This document shows, in pieces, positions 1 through 8,719 of a stretch of DNA of 12,500 nt (positions within the stretch are counted from its first letter, which is position 1; each line of letters begins with the position of its first letter). The DNA is from Glandiceps talaboti. Its lineage: Eukaryota; Hemichordata; Enteropneusta; Spengelidae. Under the pieces are notes generated by a model. That model was not told where the DNA came from. It saw nothing but the letters and a program-made list of their open reading frames with translations, and made no database searches. The position numbers and the translations under genes were made by a program. The stretch covers positions 8,502,501 to 8,515,000 of the forward strand of contig NC_135556.1 in assembly GCF_964340395.1 (NCBI RefSeq), in the 5' to 3' direction.

Positions 1-427
1 AAAGCCTACCTGTAGACTGGAATGACTAACGCTACTATCCTGACTGAAATGTAGATTTTTTTTTTCTCGTCCTTCAAGTCTACAATGATTCTTCAGTTAC
101 GCTGGTCTCGAATGGAATTCCACCATAGAAGGTGATTGGTTGGATGATTGGAAGGACAAGCAAAAGTTCAAAAAATCAAATGTCAGATACGATAGTAGAA
201 ATAGTGTAGTAGTATTAGTACAATAATTCAGTCTACAGGTAAGCTAGAGATCTTATTGTATTTCCAATCTTCAAAATTCATATTTTACCTTTTCAAACCT
301 TGAAAGTTCATACAGGCTAGCGTGTAGTAATATGATGTAAAGGAATATCCCACTCCTCATTTAGGTATATGAGATAGACAAAGATGTGGTCAAAAGAGCT
401 TAGGATTTCTGTGTTCAATCAGCAATT

Positions 428-429
<2 letters not shown>
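1..429. other. unassigned AT-rich DNA
   Basis: I recognise no gene here. There is a T-rich run near 56-66, and a CAG|GTAAGC splice-donor-like sequence at about 235-243 with no convincing open frame before it. It could be intron or intergenic DNA. Confidence 0.4.

Positions 430-500
<71 letters not shown>
430..500. repeat. (CT)n dinucleotide microsatellite
   Basis: An uninterrupted CT/TC tract of about 35 units. It is followed at once by a short TATA-rich stretch and then the LINE 3'-end hairpin. Its minus strand reads as an Arg-Glu repeat, which is not a protein. Such polypurine/polypyrimidine tracts vary in length and can form triplex DNA. Confidence 0.97.
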
Positions 501-503
<3 letters not shown>

Positions 504-514
504 GTATATATATA

Positions 515-590
515 ATTGTAAAACGCTTTGAGCACAGTGTGGGAAAGCGCTATATAAGAACCCAACATTAACATTATCATTATATATATA
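515..590 (+). mobile_element. isolated 3' end of a CR1/L2-like LINE
   Basis: A CGCTTT arm (524-529) can pair with AAAGCG (544-549). The right arm continues as GCGCTATATAAGAA and then an irregular ATT-rich tail. The same arrangement (GCGCTTTGAG, spacer, GTGCT-ATAAGAA, ATT repeat) ends the LINE remnants at 3911-4399 and 8110-8719, where it follows a reverse-transcriptase C-terminus. So this is probably the last ~75 bases of a related element, with all coding sequence lost. CR1/L2-type LINEs often have a conserved 3' hairpin plus short repeat tail thought to be recognised by their reverse transcriptase. Exact clade and 5' limit are uncertain. Confidence 0.6.
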
Positions 591-612
591 ACTTATAACA
601 CGTATACATAGC

Positions 613-1523
613 ATTGGGCCACTTTTGTTTATTCTGTTCGTCAATGATATGCCAGACATTGTCAACAGTCATGGGTCATCATTGTGATCAATGTATGCTG
701 ACGATGCCAAAATATATCGCATAGTTAGAACACAAGATGATTGTATTTCTCATCAAACAGACATTAATAATGTCTACAAATGGTGTAATACATGGAAATT
801 GAAGCTCAATGTGGGGAAGTGTAATGTAATTACATTTAGTAACAAAAAGAAACTGATTACATACAATTACAGTATTGCTGATGGTCCCCTTGTTCGTGTT
901 CATAGTATCAAAGATCTTGGTATTCTACTTTCTTCACAGATGTCTTTTAGCACCCATAATGATAGTATTGTCAGGAAAGCTTTTAGAATGATGGGTTTTA
1001 TCAAACGTACATGTGCCAATTTTTCCAACATTTTTACATTAAGATCTTTATATGTGACCCATGTTAGAAGCCATCTTGAGTACTGCAGTGCAATTTGGTC
1101 ACCATGGCAAGTAACTCAAATTGATAAATCGAACGTGTACAGCAGAAATTTATTAAATTTTTATGTTTTAAATCAAATGTGCAATATACTTCAACAGATT
1201 ACGATTCACTATGTGCTAGGTTTAAGCTTCCCCCACTGGTGAGGAGGCGAAAGTTTTTAGATGCTATTTTTGTTTACAAACTGGTCAATTCATGCTATAA
1301 TTGTCCATTCATTTTGTACAAGGTTTGTTTTAATGTACAGAGCAGACAGCTACGTAATAACCATATCTTTCGCATCAGTGCCTCCAGAGTAAATATGAGA
1401 AAATATTCCCCAATTTTAAGATGTTTAACCACTTGTAATGACGTTTTTAAAGCAAATCCAAACATAGATTTATTTACTCCTGTTTCCGCCTTTCGGCGTG
1501 TGCTTCAGGCTGCGTGTTTTTAA
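613..1523 (+). pseudogene. reverse transcriptase C-terminal half, decayed LINE ORF2
   Basis: In life this enzyme copies the element's RNA into DNA at a nicked chromosomal target. Visible motifs in order: IGPLLFILFVNDMPDIV (from 613), an in-frame TGA at 685-687, the catalytic YADD box (694-705) followed by AKIYR, WKLKLNVGKCNVI (about 796-834), KDLGILLSSQMSFSTH (about 910-957), then GFIKRTC, LRSLYVTHVRSHLEY and IWSP, typical of jockey/CR1/L2 reverse transcriptases. At about 1126-1128 the frame shifts by one base in an A run; the continuing frame gives IERVQQKFIKFL and then runs to a TAA at 1521-1523. ATG 691 is not a true start, because homology extends upstream through the stop. Clade assignment is from memory of motif patterns and is uncertain. 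Confidence 0.9.
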
Positions 1524-1657
1524 TAATTTTTCCTGTTTTGTTGTTTTTATTTCTGTGTTTACCTTTTATGTCATGTCACTTCTTTCTGTTATTGCTACCC
1601 CATGTCTTTATCTTTTTAGTGCTTTGTAAATGGGCTTTATGCCCGTTGGTTTACCTG
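1524..1657 (+). other. 3' UTR of the decayed LINE, with terminal hairpin
   Basis: T-rich untranslated region between the reverse transcriptase stop and the simple-repeat tail. GGGC at 1632-1635 pairs with GCCC at 1641-1644 around a five-base TTTAT loop, about 13 bases before the tail, a position typical for 3' RNA recognition by LINE reverse transcriptases. The motif CTTTTTAGTGCT at about 1611-1622 recurs just before the 3' hairpin of the other LINE family here (about 8532-8543). Confidence 0.6.
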
Positions 1658-1684
1658 AATAAATAAATAAATAAATAAATAAAT
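1658..1684 (+). repeat. (AATA)n tail of the LINE
   Basis: About seven AATA units directly after the 3' UTR. Several AATAAA hexamers are contained in it. This is the expected 3' terminus of the element rather than an independent microsatellite. Confidence 0.9.
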
Positions 1685-1940
1685 TTGTAACACACTCGCT
1701 ACACCATGTGTGCAGACTGCAAGTCTTCATCCTGCTATGCATAAAGTGGTTATATAGAGGAGAAATTGATATTTCTTTTGGGTTTTCATACAACTTCATA
1801 ACATATTTTTTCTTTTCAACTTGCTTGAAAACAACAATATGGCCAAGTTGTATTTGTATTATTAATAATTAAACTATGTAAAAAGTTTGTTACTGTATGA
1901 ACAGGAAGATATTTGTAAACATGCTAAACATGTGTGTAAT

Positions 1941-1970
1941 CACAAGTAAACACAAATAAACACAAGTAAA
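1941..1970. repeat. 10-base tandem repeat, three copies
   Basis: Three consecutive copies of CACAARTAAA, where the middle copy has A and the outer two G at the variable position. A small minisatellite in non-coding DNA. Confidence 0.85.
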
Positions 1971-2797
1971 CAAACTATTAATACAAGGTGAAGTTTCAAT
2001 ATATGGGGACCCAAATAGATGCACCACAGACTTGACCGGACATGATGTTGGGATTACGAGTGTTTACCCATATACTGGAGGATTTTTGTTTTTAGGTTAT
2101 TCATAGCCTTTGATGTAATATTTTCAAGCTTCGAAAAGTAAATGTAAGTTTTAAATGGGGTTTTTAAATGTCACATAAAAATGGGGCCGTAACATTGGTA
2201 TAGGGGCATTAATATAATATTGCATGTATAGTAAAGTCACCGGTATGTTGGAGAACTTTAGGTGGTCGACGGTCATACCTAGTGTATAATAGAAACTGGA
2301 ATCTGATAAGATGTGGTGATTTGTAGTGTCAATAACATGTAGTGTCTGAGATAGAAAGTTATTAATCCCTTCTGACAAGTTCACACTGAAGAGTAGAACA
2401 ATTTAGAGTAACTTCTTTTATGAACTATCTATGAAGATTACTATCACGAAACCTCCAAGTTCACTTTTGCCCCAAAGTGCAATATAAGTGAAGCACTGAT
2501 TGTGAAACAGCCAAGCATTTACATGACATGTTCTGTAACTAGTGTGGGAGCTAGGTAATACATGTATATGTATATGTATAGTTATGTTTGAACTCTTACG
2601 TGAAGTAATATATATTAAAGAATTGATGTAAGAAACACGGACAAGAACACATATATACATGTACCACAGTTCAGACAAGGGTATATGCCCATTGTAGAAA
2701 AGGATTTTTTTCTTCCATCACAATCCAAAACACAATGACCCCCATCAACAATTTTCTAAACAGCATACTCATACTGCCAATTTCAAAAACAGGTTGA

Positions 2798-2830
2798 CCC
2801 CCCCCTACCAATCCACCGCCCCCCCCCCCC
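2798..2830 (-). repeat. paired homopolymer C-runs (G-runs on minus strand)
   Basis: Eight Cs at 2798-2805 and twelve at 2819-2830, separated by 13 mixed bases. The minus strand has two long G-runs and could form an intermolecular or slipped G-quadruplex. The minus-strand frame through it (GGGGGGLVGGG) is a composition artefact. Confidence 0.8.
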
Positions 2831-3699
2831 GGCCGAAATTTTGAAGTTTTCCTGATTATGTTGTCACGAGTGAAAACACGACCTACATGTAATCTGTAAC
2901 CCACGATAAACATTTTTGTCATCTATCTAACGATTTTGGTGTTTTCAAATTAATTAAATTAATAACGATCGACCAAATGCCGACGCTACACTTTAATAAA
3001 TAAACATAACATAGCATAACTAGTATAACGTGCAACTAGCTGTATCTAGTACCTTGTACAAATGATAACATATTATGATGAAACTTAAGTTAGTTCGTAC
3101 CCAAGTTTCAATTACAAATTGTCACTGTTTAACAGTGTTTGGACGGTGTTGGAATAGGTCCCTCAAAATATAATTTTCTCATGCCATAATTTTTATGATC
3201 TTTTCTGGAAATACGTGTTTCACCCAGACTGCTTATATATGTTGATAAACTACCTGGGTCGGATTTACCTTAGACAACTACGTAACGCTCCTTCCAGATA
3301 AACAAACGCATTCATTTGCACATGCGCAAACCTACTTCCGTAGCGTACCTCCGCAGCGTGGGCACCTTGGAACTTCTATGGAATTCGCTATGGAACATTG
3401 TATTTATCTATGGGGTGTACACATTTTCAATGATTCGTTTGTTTTTTTCAATTTGTCTCTTAGACCATGTAATCACTTGATTTTCTTGATAAGTATAATT
3501 TTATAATAGCTTAATACATGTATCTATAATGAACACGTCAAATACGAAAATATCACGACGTATTCTGTTACAAAGTATCAAATCGAGTTCTTTCCTCGTA
3601 GGAATGTATGCGACCCAACCCACTCTGTAGAACCATATGTTTCGTCTGACATATAGGTAAAATATATAAAAATATTTCTAACATACGTCGACGTCCCAT

Positions 3700-3723
3700 C
3701 TCAGATCACCAAACAAATCTGAG
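3700..3723. repeat. hairpin in unit A (7-bp stem, 10-base loop)
   Basis: CTCAGAT (3700-3706) and ATCTGAG (3717-3723) are perfect inverted repeats around the loop CACCAAACAA. The homologous sites in the other copies are listed separately. Confidence 0.7.
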
Positions 3724-3910
3724 GTGCCAGTAACTGTATTTAACGTCCATTTGTTTGTAGGAACCTGGTAAGTATATTTCATCTGCCTTTATAAAGTAAA
3801 CAGCAAGGATTACTTTAATTTTTCAAACTGTACGATGTTCGATGACCTTTCATATATATTTCTTCAACACAGTATAGAATGTGGACGGAGAGGTGACGTA
3901 CGTAATGGTA

Positions 3911-4399
3911 TTACGTTCTGGCACTCAGTTTACACTTACCATCACGCGTGTTGCGACTACTACGTACGGAGATCGCGCTTTCCTTCTCTGTTGCCGGTCC
4001 TAAGTTACGGAACTCTCCCCCAATTCACATCAGGAGAGCTGTATCAATTGAAACGTTCAAGTCACAACTAAAGACATACTTGTTCACAAACATTTAGGAC
4101 ATGTAATTGTTGTACTGTTAACAGTAATCAATAAGATTAGATTTTTAGTGAATTTCAAGGGTTTTTTTGCAAATTAATTCTTGTGCCATACATTTTACTT
4201 TGTATTGTGATAGTTTTTATAAGTTGTTAAGGTCCTTCTTTGTTTAAATTTCATCTTGGAACAGTTTTTAAGTTCTCTCTGTTTTGTGTCGGACATTTGT
4301 ACAGTTTAACCCTTCGTGATGCTTTTTCTTTTTTAGTGCTGTATAGCGCGTTAAGGCTGTTGCGTAATGTGCTGATAAGAATGTTTTATTATTATTATT
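3911..4399 (+). mobile_element. 5'-truncated CR1/L2-like LINE 3' end in unit A
   Basis: A 489-base insert holding the last ~60 codons of a LINE reverse transcriptase ORF, a 3' UTR, a degraded 3' hairpin region (about 4336-4380, GTGCTGTATAGCGCG to GTGCTGATAAGAA) and a short ATT tail (about 4386-4399). The coding frame reads LRSGTQFTLTITRVATTTYGDRAF from 3911 with no upstream homology, then after a frameshift FSVAGPKLRNSPP and IRRAVSIETFKSQLKTYLF to a TAG at 4095-4097. This matches the widespread YGxRAFSVAGPKLWNSLP...FKxxLKTxLF ending of animal LINEs. The insert starts exactly where units B and C lack sequence. It differs from the D copy at RNSPP (D keeps WNSLP). Confidence 0.85.
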
Positions 4400-4721
4400 T
4401 ATGAAAAAACTTCCACTGAGCCAAAATGTAAAATGTCACATTATGCTGTGTGTGGAGTCTTGGCAACTGAACAGACATACTTATTTAACGTAATCTTGTA
4501 TTGGAATTTAGAAATATCACCATAGAAATGAAACCGTGGTTCAGTTAGCCTTAGATTTCCTTTTGAGATTTACAGAACACGGAGTGCAAATTTTACAATC
4601 ACCTCGGAAAATGGCACCTCCGAACGATGGTAGCAAAATTATTACGTAGATTTTAAAAACATCATTCTGAATTTCTGTCAATATAATATAAGTAATACAT
4701 ACCGTCATGTTTGCAAAGAAC

Positions 4722-4897
4722 TAGTATAGTATAGTATAGTATAGTATAGTATAGTATAGTATAGTATAGTATAGTATAGTATAGTATAGTATAATATAGT
4801 ATAGTATAGTATGGTATGGTATGGTATGGTATGGTATGGTATAGTATAGTATAGTATAGTATAGTATGGTACATATGGTATAGTATAGTATAGTAGT
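4722..4897. repeat. (TATAG)n pentanucleotide array, unit A
   Basis: About 175 bases of TATAG repeats with a TATGG-variant block at about 4810-4840. On the minus strand it reads as TILYY repeats, which is not evidence of a protein. Confidence 0.97.
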
Positions 4898-4902
4898 ATA
4901 TT

Positions 4903-4920
4903 TTATTTCACGTGAAATAA
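4903..4920. repeat. perfect 18-base palindrome beside (TATAG)n
   Basis: TTATTTCACGTGAAATAA reads the same on both strands and contains CACGTG, an E-box core. The other units have CATG or CACATG or CGCATG versions, so the perfect form is private to A and regulatory meaning is doubtful. Confidence 0.6.
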
Positions 4921-5411
4921 TGTTTAAAAAATACGTTGTCTAGAGTCAAAAACAACATACAGAAACAACAAATACAAATATGTTAGATATAAATATATAT
5001 GTAACACTATAAAGGAACTATATTGTGAATAAACAATGTTGAGTACATATATCTAAATTCATCTCCGTAGGTTGGGCACCTTGGATCTTCTATGGAATTC
5101 GCTATGGAACATTGTATTTATCTATGGGGGTGTACACATTTTCAATGATTAGGGCTATTATTTTCAATTTGTCTCTTAAACCATGTAATCACTTGATTTT
5201 CTTGATATCTATAACTTTATAATAGCTTAATACATGTATCTATAATGAACACGTCAAATACGAAAATATCACGACGTATTCTGTTACAAAGTATTGAATC
5301 GAGTTCTTCCTCGTAGGAATGTATGCGACCCAACCCACTCTGTAGAACCATATGTTTCGTCATATAGGTAAAATATATAAAAAATATTTCTAACATACGT
5401 CGACGTCCCAT

Positions 5412-5435
5412 CTCAAATCACCAAACAAATTTGAG
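5412..5435. repeat. hairpin in unit B, with compensatory change
   Basis: CTCAAAT (5412-5418) pairs with ATTTGAG (5429-5435). Compared with A and C, the G-C pair at stem position five is replaced by A-T on both arms, so the stem stays perfect. Confidence 0.7.
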
Positions 5436-5957
5436 GTCCCAGTAACTGTATTTAACGTCCATTTGTTTGTAGGAACTTGGTAAGTATATTTCATCTGCCT
5501 TAAAGTAAACAGCAAGGATTACTTGTCTTAATAATTTCTTCAAACTGTACGACGTTCGATGACCTTTCATATATATTTCTTTAACAAAAGTATGGAATGT
5601 GGACGGGGAGGTGACGTACGTGATCGTATTTTATGAAAAAACTTCCACTGAGCCAAAATGTAAAATGTCACATTATGCTGTGTGTGGAATCTTGGCAACT
5701 GAACAGACATACTCATTTAACGTAATCTTGTATTGTAATTTAGAAATATCACCATAGTCTAAATTAAAGCGTGGTTCAGTTAGCCTTAGATTTCCTTTTG
5801 AGACTTACAGGAACACGGAGTGCAAATTTTACAATCACCTCGGAAAGTGGCACCTCCGAACGATGGTAGCAAAATTGTTACGTAGATTTTAAAATCATCA
5901 TTCTGAATTTCTGTCAATATAATATAAGTAATACATACCGTCATGCTTACAAAGAAC

Positions 5958-6103
5958 TAGTATAGTATAGTATAGTATAGTATAGTATATATAGCACAGC
6001 ATAGTATAGTATAGTATAGTATAGTATAGTATAGTATAGTATAGTATAGTATAGTATAGTACAGTATAGTACAGTATAGTATAGTATAGTATAGTATAGT
6101 AGT
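5958..6103. repeat. (TATAG)n pentanucleotide array, unit B
   Basis: TATAG repeats broken by one ATATATAGCACAGCA segment near 5985-6001 and two TACAG variants near 6060-6075. Confidence 0.97.
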
Positions 6104-6138
6104 ATATTTTATTTCACATGTATATTTTATTTCACATG
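6103..6138. repeat. 18-base tandem duplication in unit B
   Basis: The 18-mer starting TATATTTTATTTCACATG is present twice in direct succession, at 6103-6120 and 6121-6138. The other units have one copy. A recent local slippage event. Confidence 0.9.
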
Positions 6139-6636
6139 AAATAATGTTTAAAAAAATATGTTGTCTAGAGTCAAAAACAACATACAGAAACAACAAATAC
6201 AAATATGTTAGATATAAATATCTATGTAACACTATAAAGGAACTATATTGTGAATAAACAATGTTGAGTACATATATCTAAATTCATCTCCGTAGGTTGG
6301 GCACCTTGGATCTTCTATGGAATTTGCTATGGAACATTTAATTGTATCTAGGGAGGTGTACACATTTTAAATGATTTGGTTTTTTTTTCAATTTGTCTTT
6401 TAGTCCATGTAAATCACTTGATTTTCTTGATAAGTATAACTTTATAGTAGCTTAATACATGTATTTATAATGAACACATCAAATACGAAAATATCACGAC
6501 GTATTCTGTTACAAAGTATTAAATCGAGTTCTTTCCTCGTAGGAATGTATGCGTCCCAACCCACTCTGTAGAACCATATGTTTTGTCATATAGGTAAAAT
6601 ATATAAAAATATTTCTAACATAATTCGACGTCCCAT

Positions 6637-6660
6637 CTCAGATCACCAAACAAATCTGAG
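6637..6660. repeat. hairpin in unit C
   Basis: CTCAGAT (6637-6643) and ATCTGAG (6654-6660), identical to unit A. Confidence 0.7.
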
Positions 6661-7178
6661 GTCCCAGTAACTGTATTTAACGTCCATTTGTTTGTAGGAA
6701 CCTGGTAAGTATATTTCATCTGCCTTAAAGTAAACAGCAAGGATTACTTGTCTTAATAATTTTTCAAACTGTACGATGTTCGATGACCTTTCATATGTAT
6801 TTCTTTAACAAAAGTATGGAATGTGGACGGTGAGGTGACGTACGTGATGGTATTTTATGAAAAAACTTCCACGGAGCCAAAATGTAAAATGTCACATTAT
6901 GTTGTGTGTGGAGTCTTGGCAACTGAACAGACATACTTATTTAACGTAATCTTGTATTGGAATTTAGAAATATCACCATAGAAATGAAAGCGTGGTTCAG
7001 TTAAGCCTTCGATTTCCTTTTGAGATTTACAGGAACACGGAGTGCAAATTTTACAATCACCTCGGAAAGTGGCACCTCCGAACGATGACAGCAAAATTGT
7101 TACGTAGATTTTAAAATCATCATTCTGAATTTCTGTCAATATAATACAAGTAATACATACCGTCATGCTTACAAAGAA

Positions 7179-7377
7179 CTAGTATAGTATAGTATAGTAT
7201 AGTATAGTATAGTATAGTTATGGTATGGTATAGTATGGTATAGTATAGTATTGTATAGTATTGTATAGTATAGTATAGTATAGTATAGTATAGTATAGTA
7301 TAGTATGGTATAGTATGGTATAGTATAGTATAGTATAGTATAGTATAGTATGGTACAGTATAGTATAGCATAGTAGT
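7179..7377. repeat. (TATAG)n pentanucleotide array, unit C
   Basis: The longest block, about 200 bases, with interspersed TATGG, TATTG and TACAG variants, so older or more shuffled than the D block. Confidence 0.97.
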
Positions 7378-7886
7378 ATATTTTATTTCGCATGAAATAA
7401 TGTTTAAAAAAATACATTGTCTAGAGTCAAAAACAACATACAGAAACAACAAAAACAAATATGTTAGATATAAATATATATGTAACACTATAAAGGAACT
7501 ATATTGTGAATAAACAATGTTGAGTACATATATCTAAATTCATCTCCGTAGGTTGGGCACCTTGGATCTTCTATGGAATTCGCTATGGAACATTGTATTT
7601 ATCTATGGGGGTGTACACATTTTCAATGATTTTTTTTTTCAATTTGTCTCTTAGACCATGTAATCACTTGATTTTCTTGATAAGTATAACTTTATAATAG
7701 CTTAATACATGTATCTATAATGAACACGTCAAATACGAAAATATCACGACGTATTCTGTTACAAAGTATTGAATCGAGTTCTTTCCTCGTAGGAATGTAT
7801 GCGTCCCAACCCACTCTGTAGAACCATATGTTTCGTCATATAGGTAAAATATATAAAAATATTTCTAACATACGTCGACGTCCCAT

Positions 7887-7910
7887 CTCAGACCACCAAA
7901 CAAATCTGAG
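7887..7910. repeat. hairpin in unit D, one mismatch
   Basis: CTCAGAC (7887-7893) and ATCTGAG (7904-7910). The loop-closing pair is broken by a T-to-C change; six pairs remain. Confidence 0.65.
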
Positions 7911-8109
7911 GTCCCAGTAACTGTATTTAACGTCCATTTCAATTTTTGTTTGTAGGAACCTGGTAAGTATATTTCATCTGCCTTAAAGTAAACAGCAAGG
8001 ATTACTTGTCATAATAATTCTTCAAACTGTACGATGAACGATGACCTTTCACATATATTTCTTCAACAAAGTATAGAATGTGGACGGAGAGGTAACGTAC
8101 GTAATGGTA

Positions 8110-8585
8110 TTACGTTCTGGCACTCAGTTTACACTTACCATCACGCGTGTTGCAACTACTACGTACGGAGATCGCGCCTTCCTTCTCTGTTGCCGGTCCT
8201 AAGTAATGGAACTCTCTCCCAATTCACATCAGGAGAGCTGTATCAATTGAACCATTCAAGTCACAACTAAAGACATACTTGTTCACAAACATTTAGGACA
8301 TGTAATCGTTGTACTGTTAGCAGTAATCAATACGATTAGATTTTTAGTGAATTTCAAGAGGGTTTTTTTTTGCAAATTAATTCTTGTGCCATACATTTTA
8401 CTTGGCATTGTGATAGTTTTTATAAGTTGTTAAGGTCCTTCTTTGTTTAAATTTCATCTTGGATATTAGGTTTTAACAGTTTTTAAGGTCTCTCTGTATT
8501 TTTACAGTTTAACCCTTCGTGATGCTTTTTCTTTTTTAGTGCTGTAAAGCGCTTTGAGGCTGTTGCGTAATGTGCTGATAAGAAT

Positions 8586-8635
<50 letters not shown>

Positions 8636-8672
8636 GTTGTTGTTGTTGTTATTATTATTATTATTATTATTA

Positions 8673-8719
<47 letters not shown>
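8110..8719 (+). mobile_element. 5'-truncated CR1/L2-like LINE 3' end in unit D
   Basis: Same insert, same insertion point and same 5' truncation as in unit A. It contains the TYGDRAF motif, a frameshift, then SVAGPK, an in-frame TAA, WNSLPIHIRRAVSIEPF and KSQLKTYLF, ending at a TAG (8294-8296). The 3' UTR contains the palindrome AAAGCGCTTT (8546-8555) followed by GAG...GTGCTGATAAGAA, better preserved than in A. The tail is an expanded ATT array. Because both copies share one truncation point, they descend from a single insertion event that was copied, not two independent insertions. Confidence 0.85.
8588..8719 (+). repeat. expanded (ATT)n tail of the LINE in unit D
   Basis: About 130 bases of ATT repeats interrupted by GTT repeats (about 8635-8650) and a single GTT near 8673. 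In unit A the homologous tail is only about four units, so this grew by slippage after the copies separated, or shrank in A. Confidence 0.95.

Larger units (their letters stand above)
604..1684 (+). mobile_element. 5'-truncated jockey/CR1-like non-LTR retrotransposon
   Basis: This fragment holds the second half of a LINE ORF2 reverse transcriptase, a ~130-base 3' UTR, a 3' hairpin and a terminal (AATA)n repeat. Homology begins abruptly inside the reverse transcriptase (GPLLF-type motif from 616), so the endonuclease and the first half of the polymerase are missing, the usual outcome of incomplete target-primed reverse transcription. A TAACAC hexamer lies just before (596-601) and just after (about 1688-1693) the fragment and could be a short target-site duplication, but six bases in AT-rich DNA is weak. 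The copy is dead: truncated, one in-frame stop and one frameshift. Confidence 0.88.
1685..3348. other. non-coding region, no gene recognised
   Basis: AT-rich DNA with no reading frame that I can tie to a protein family. It holds a 10-base tandem repeat (1941-1970), a TATATG-like stretch near 2560-2580, and two C-runs near 2798-2830. A minus-strand frame at 2151-2384 is open for about 86 codons but shows no recognisable motif. The last 60 bases before the array contain two CCG-N-AGCG elements (about 3338-3345 and 3351-3358). Confidence 0.5.
3349..5060. repeat. tandem unit A (1712 bases, LINE-containing)
   Basis: First copy. Its left end diverges slightly from the internal junctions (CTCCGCAGCGTGGGC rather than CTCCGTAGGTTGGGC), consistent with the unique left flank of the array. 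It carries the LINE remnant, a long (TATAG)n array and a perfect 18-base palindrome. Private features include a 4-base insertion near 3646 and a one-base deletion near 4574 compared with the other copies. Confidence 0.9.
5061..6285. repeat. tandem unit B (1225 bases, no LINE)
   Basis: Second copy. Sequence passes directly from GTGACGTACGTGATCGTA to TTTTATGAAAAAAC at about 5611-5640, where A and D carry the LINE. It has the paired base changes in the hairpin at 5412-5435 and an 18-base tandem duplication at 6103-6138. Confidence 0.9.
6286..7541. repeat. tandem unit C (1256 bases, no LINE)
   Basis: Third copy, with the same LINE-free junction as B (about 6849-6855). It is the only copy in which the cysteine-rich minus-strand frame (6897-7166) is uninterrupted. 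Its (TATAG)n block is the longest and most irregular of the four. Confidence 0.9.

Noticed and set aside
390-665. Minus-strand frame with an Arg-Glu repeat
   Set aside because: It is the translation of the (CT)n microsatellite and overlaps the LINE 3' end.
596-1693. TAACAC as a firm target-site duplication of the first LINE
   Set aside because: Only six bases in AT-rich DNA, and the exact 5' boundary is unclear; mentioned as a possibility only.
2151-2384. Minus-strand frame of 77 codons (about 86 open codons)
   Set aside because: Composition is not unreasonable, but there is no motif, no splice signals that fit, and no neighbouring coding sequence; chance open frames of this size occur in a window this long.
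2671-2922. Minus-strand frame with a poly-Gly stretch
   Set aside because: The glycines come from the C-runs at 2798-2830; nothing else in it looks like a protein.
3835-4071. Plus-strand frame starting MFDD, and its counterpart at 8034-8270
   Set aside because: This is a shadow frame over the array unit and the LINE remnant; the true LINE frame is a different one, with the YGDRAF, SVAGPK and FKSQLKTYLF motifs.
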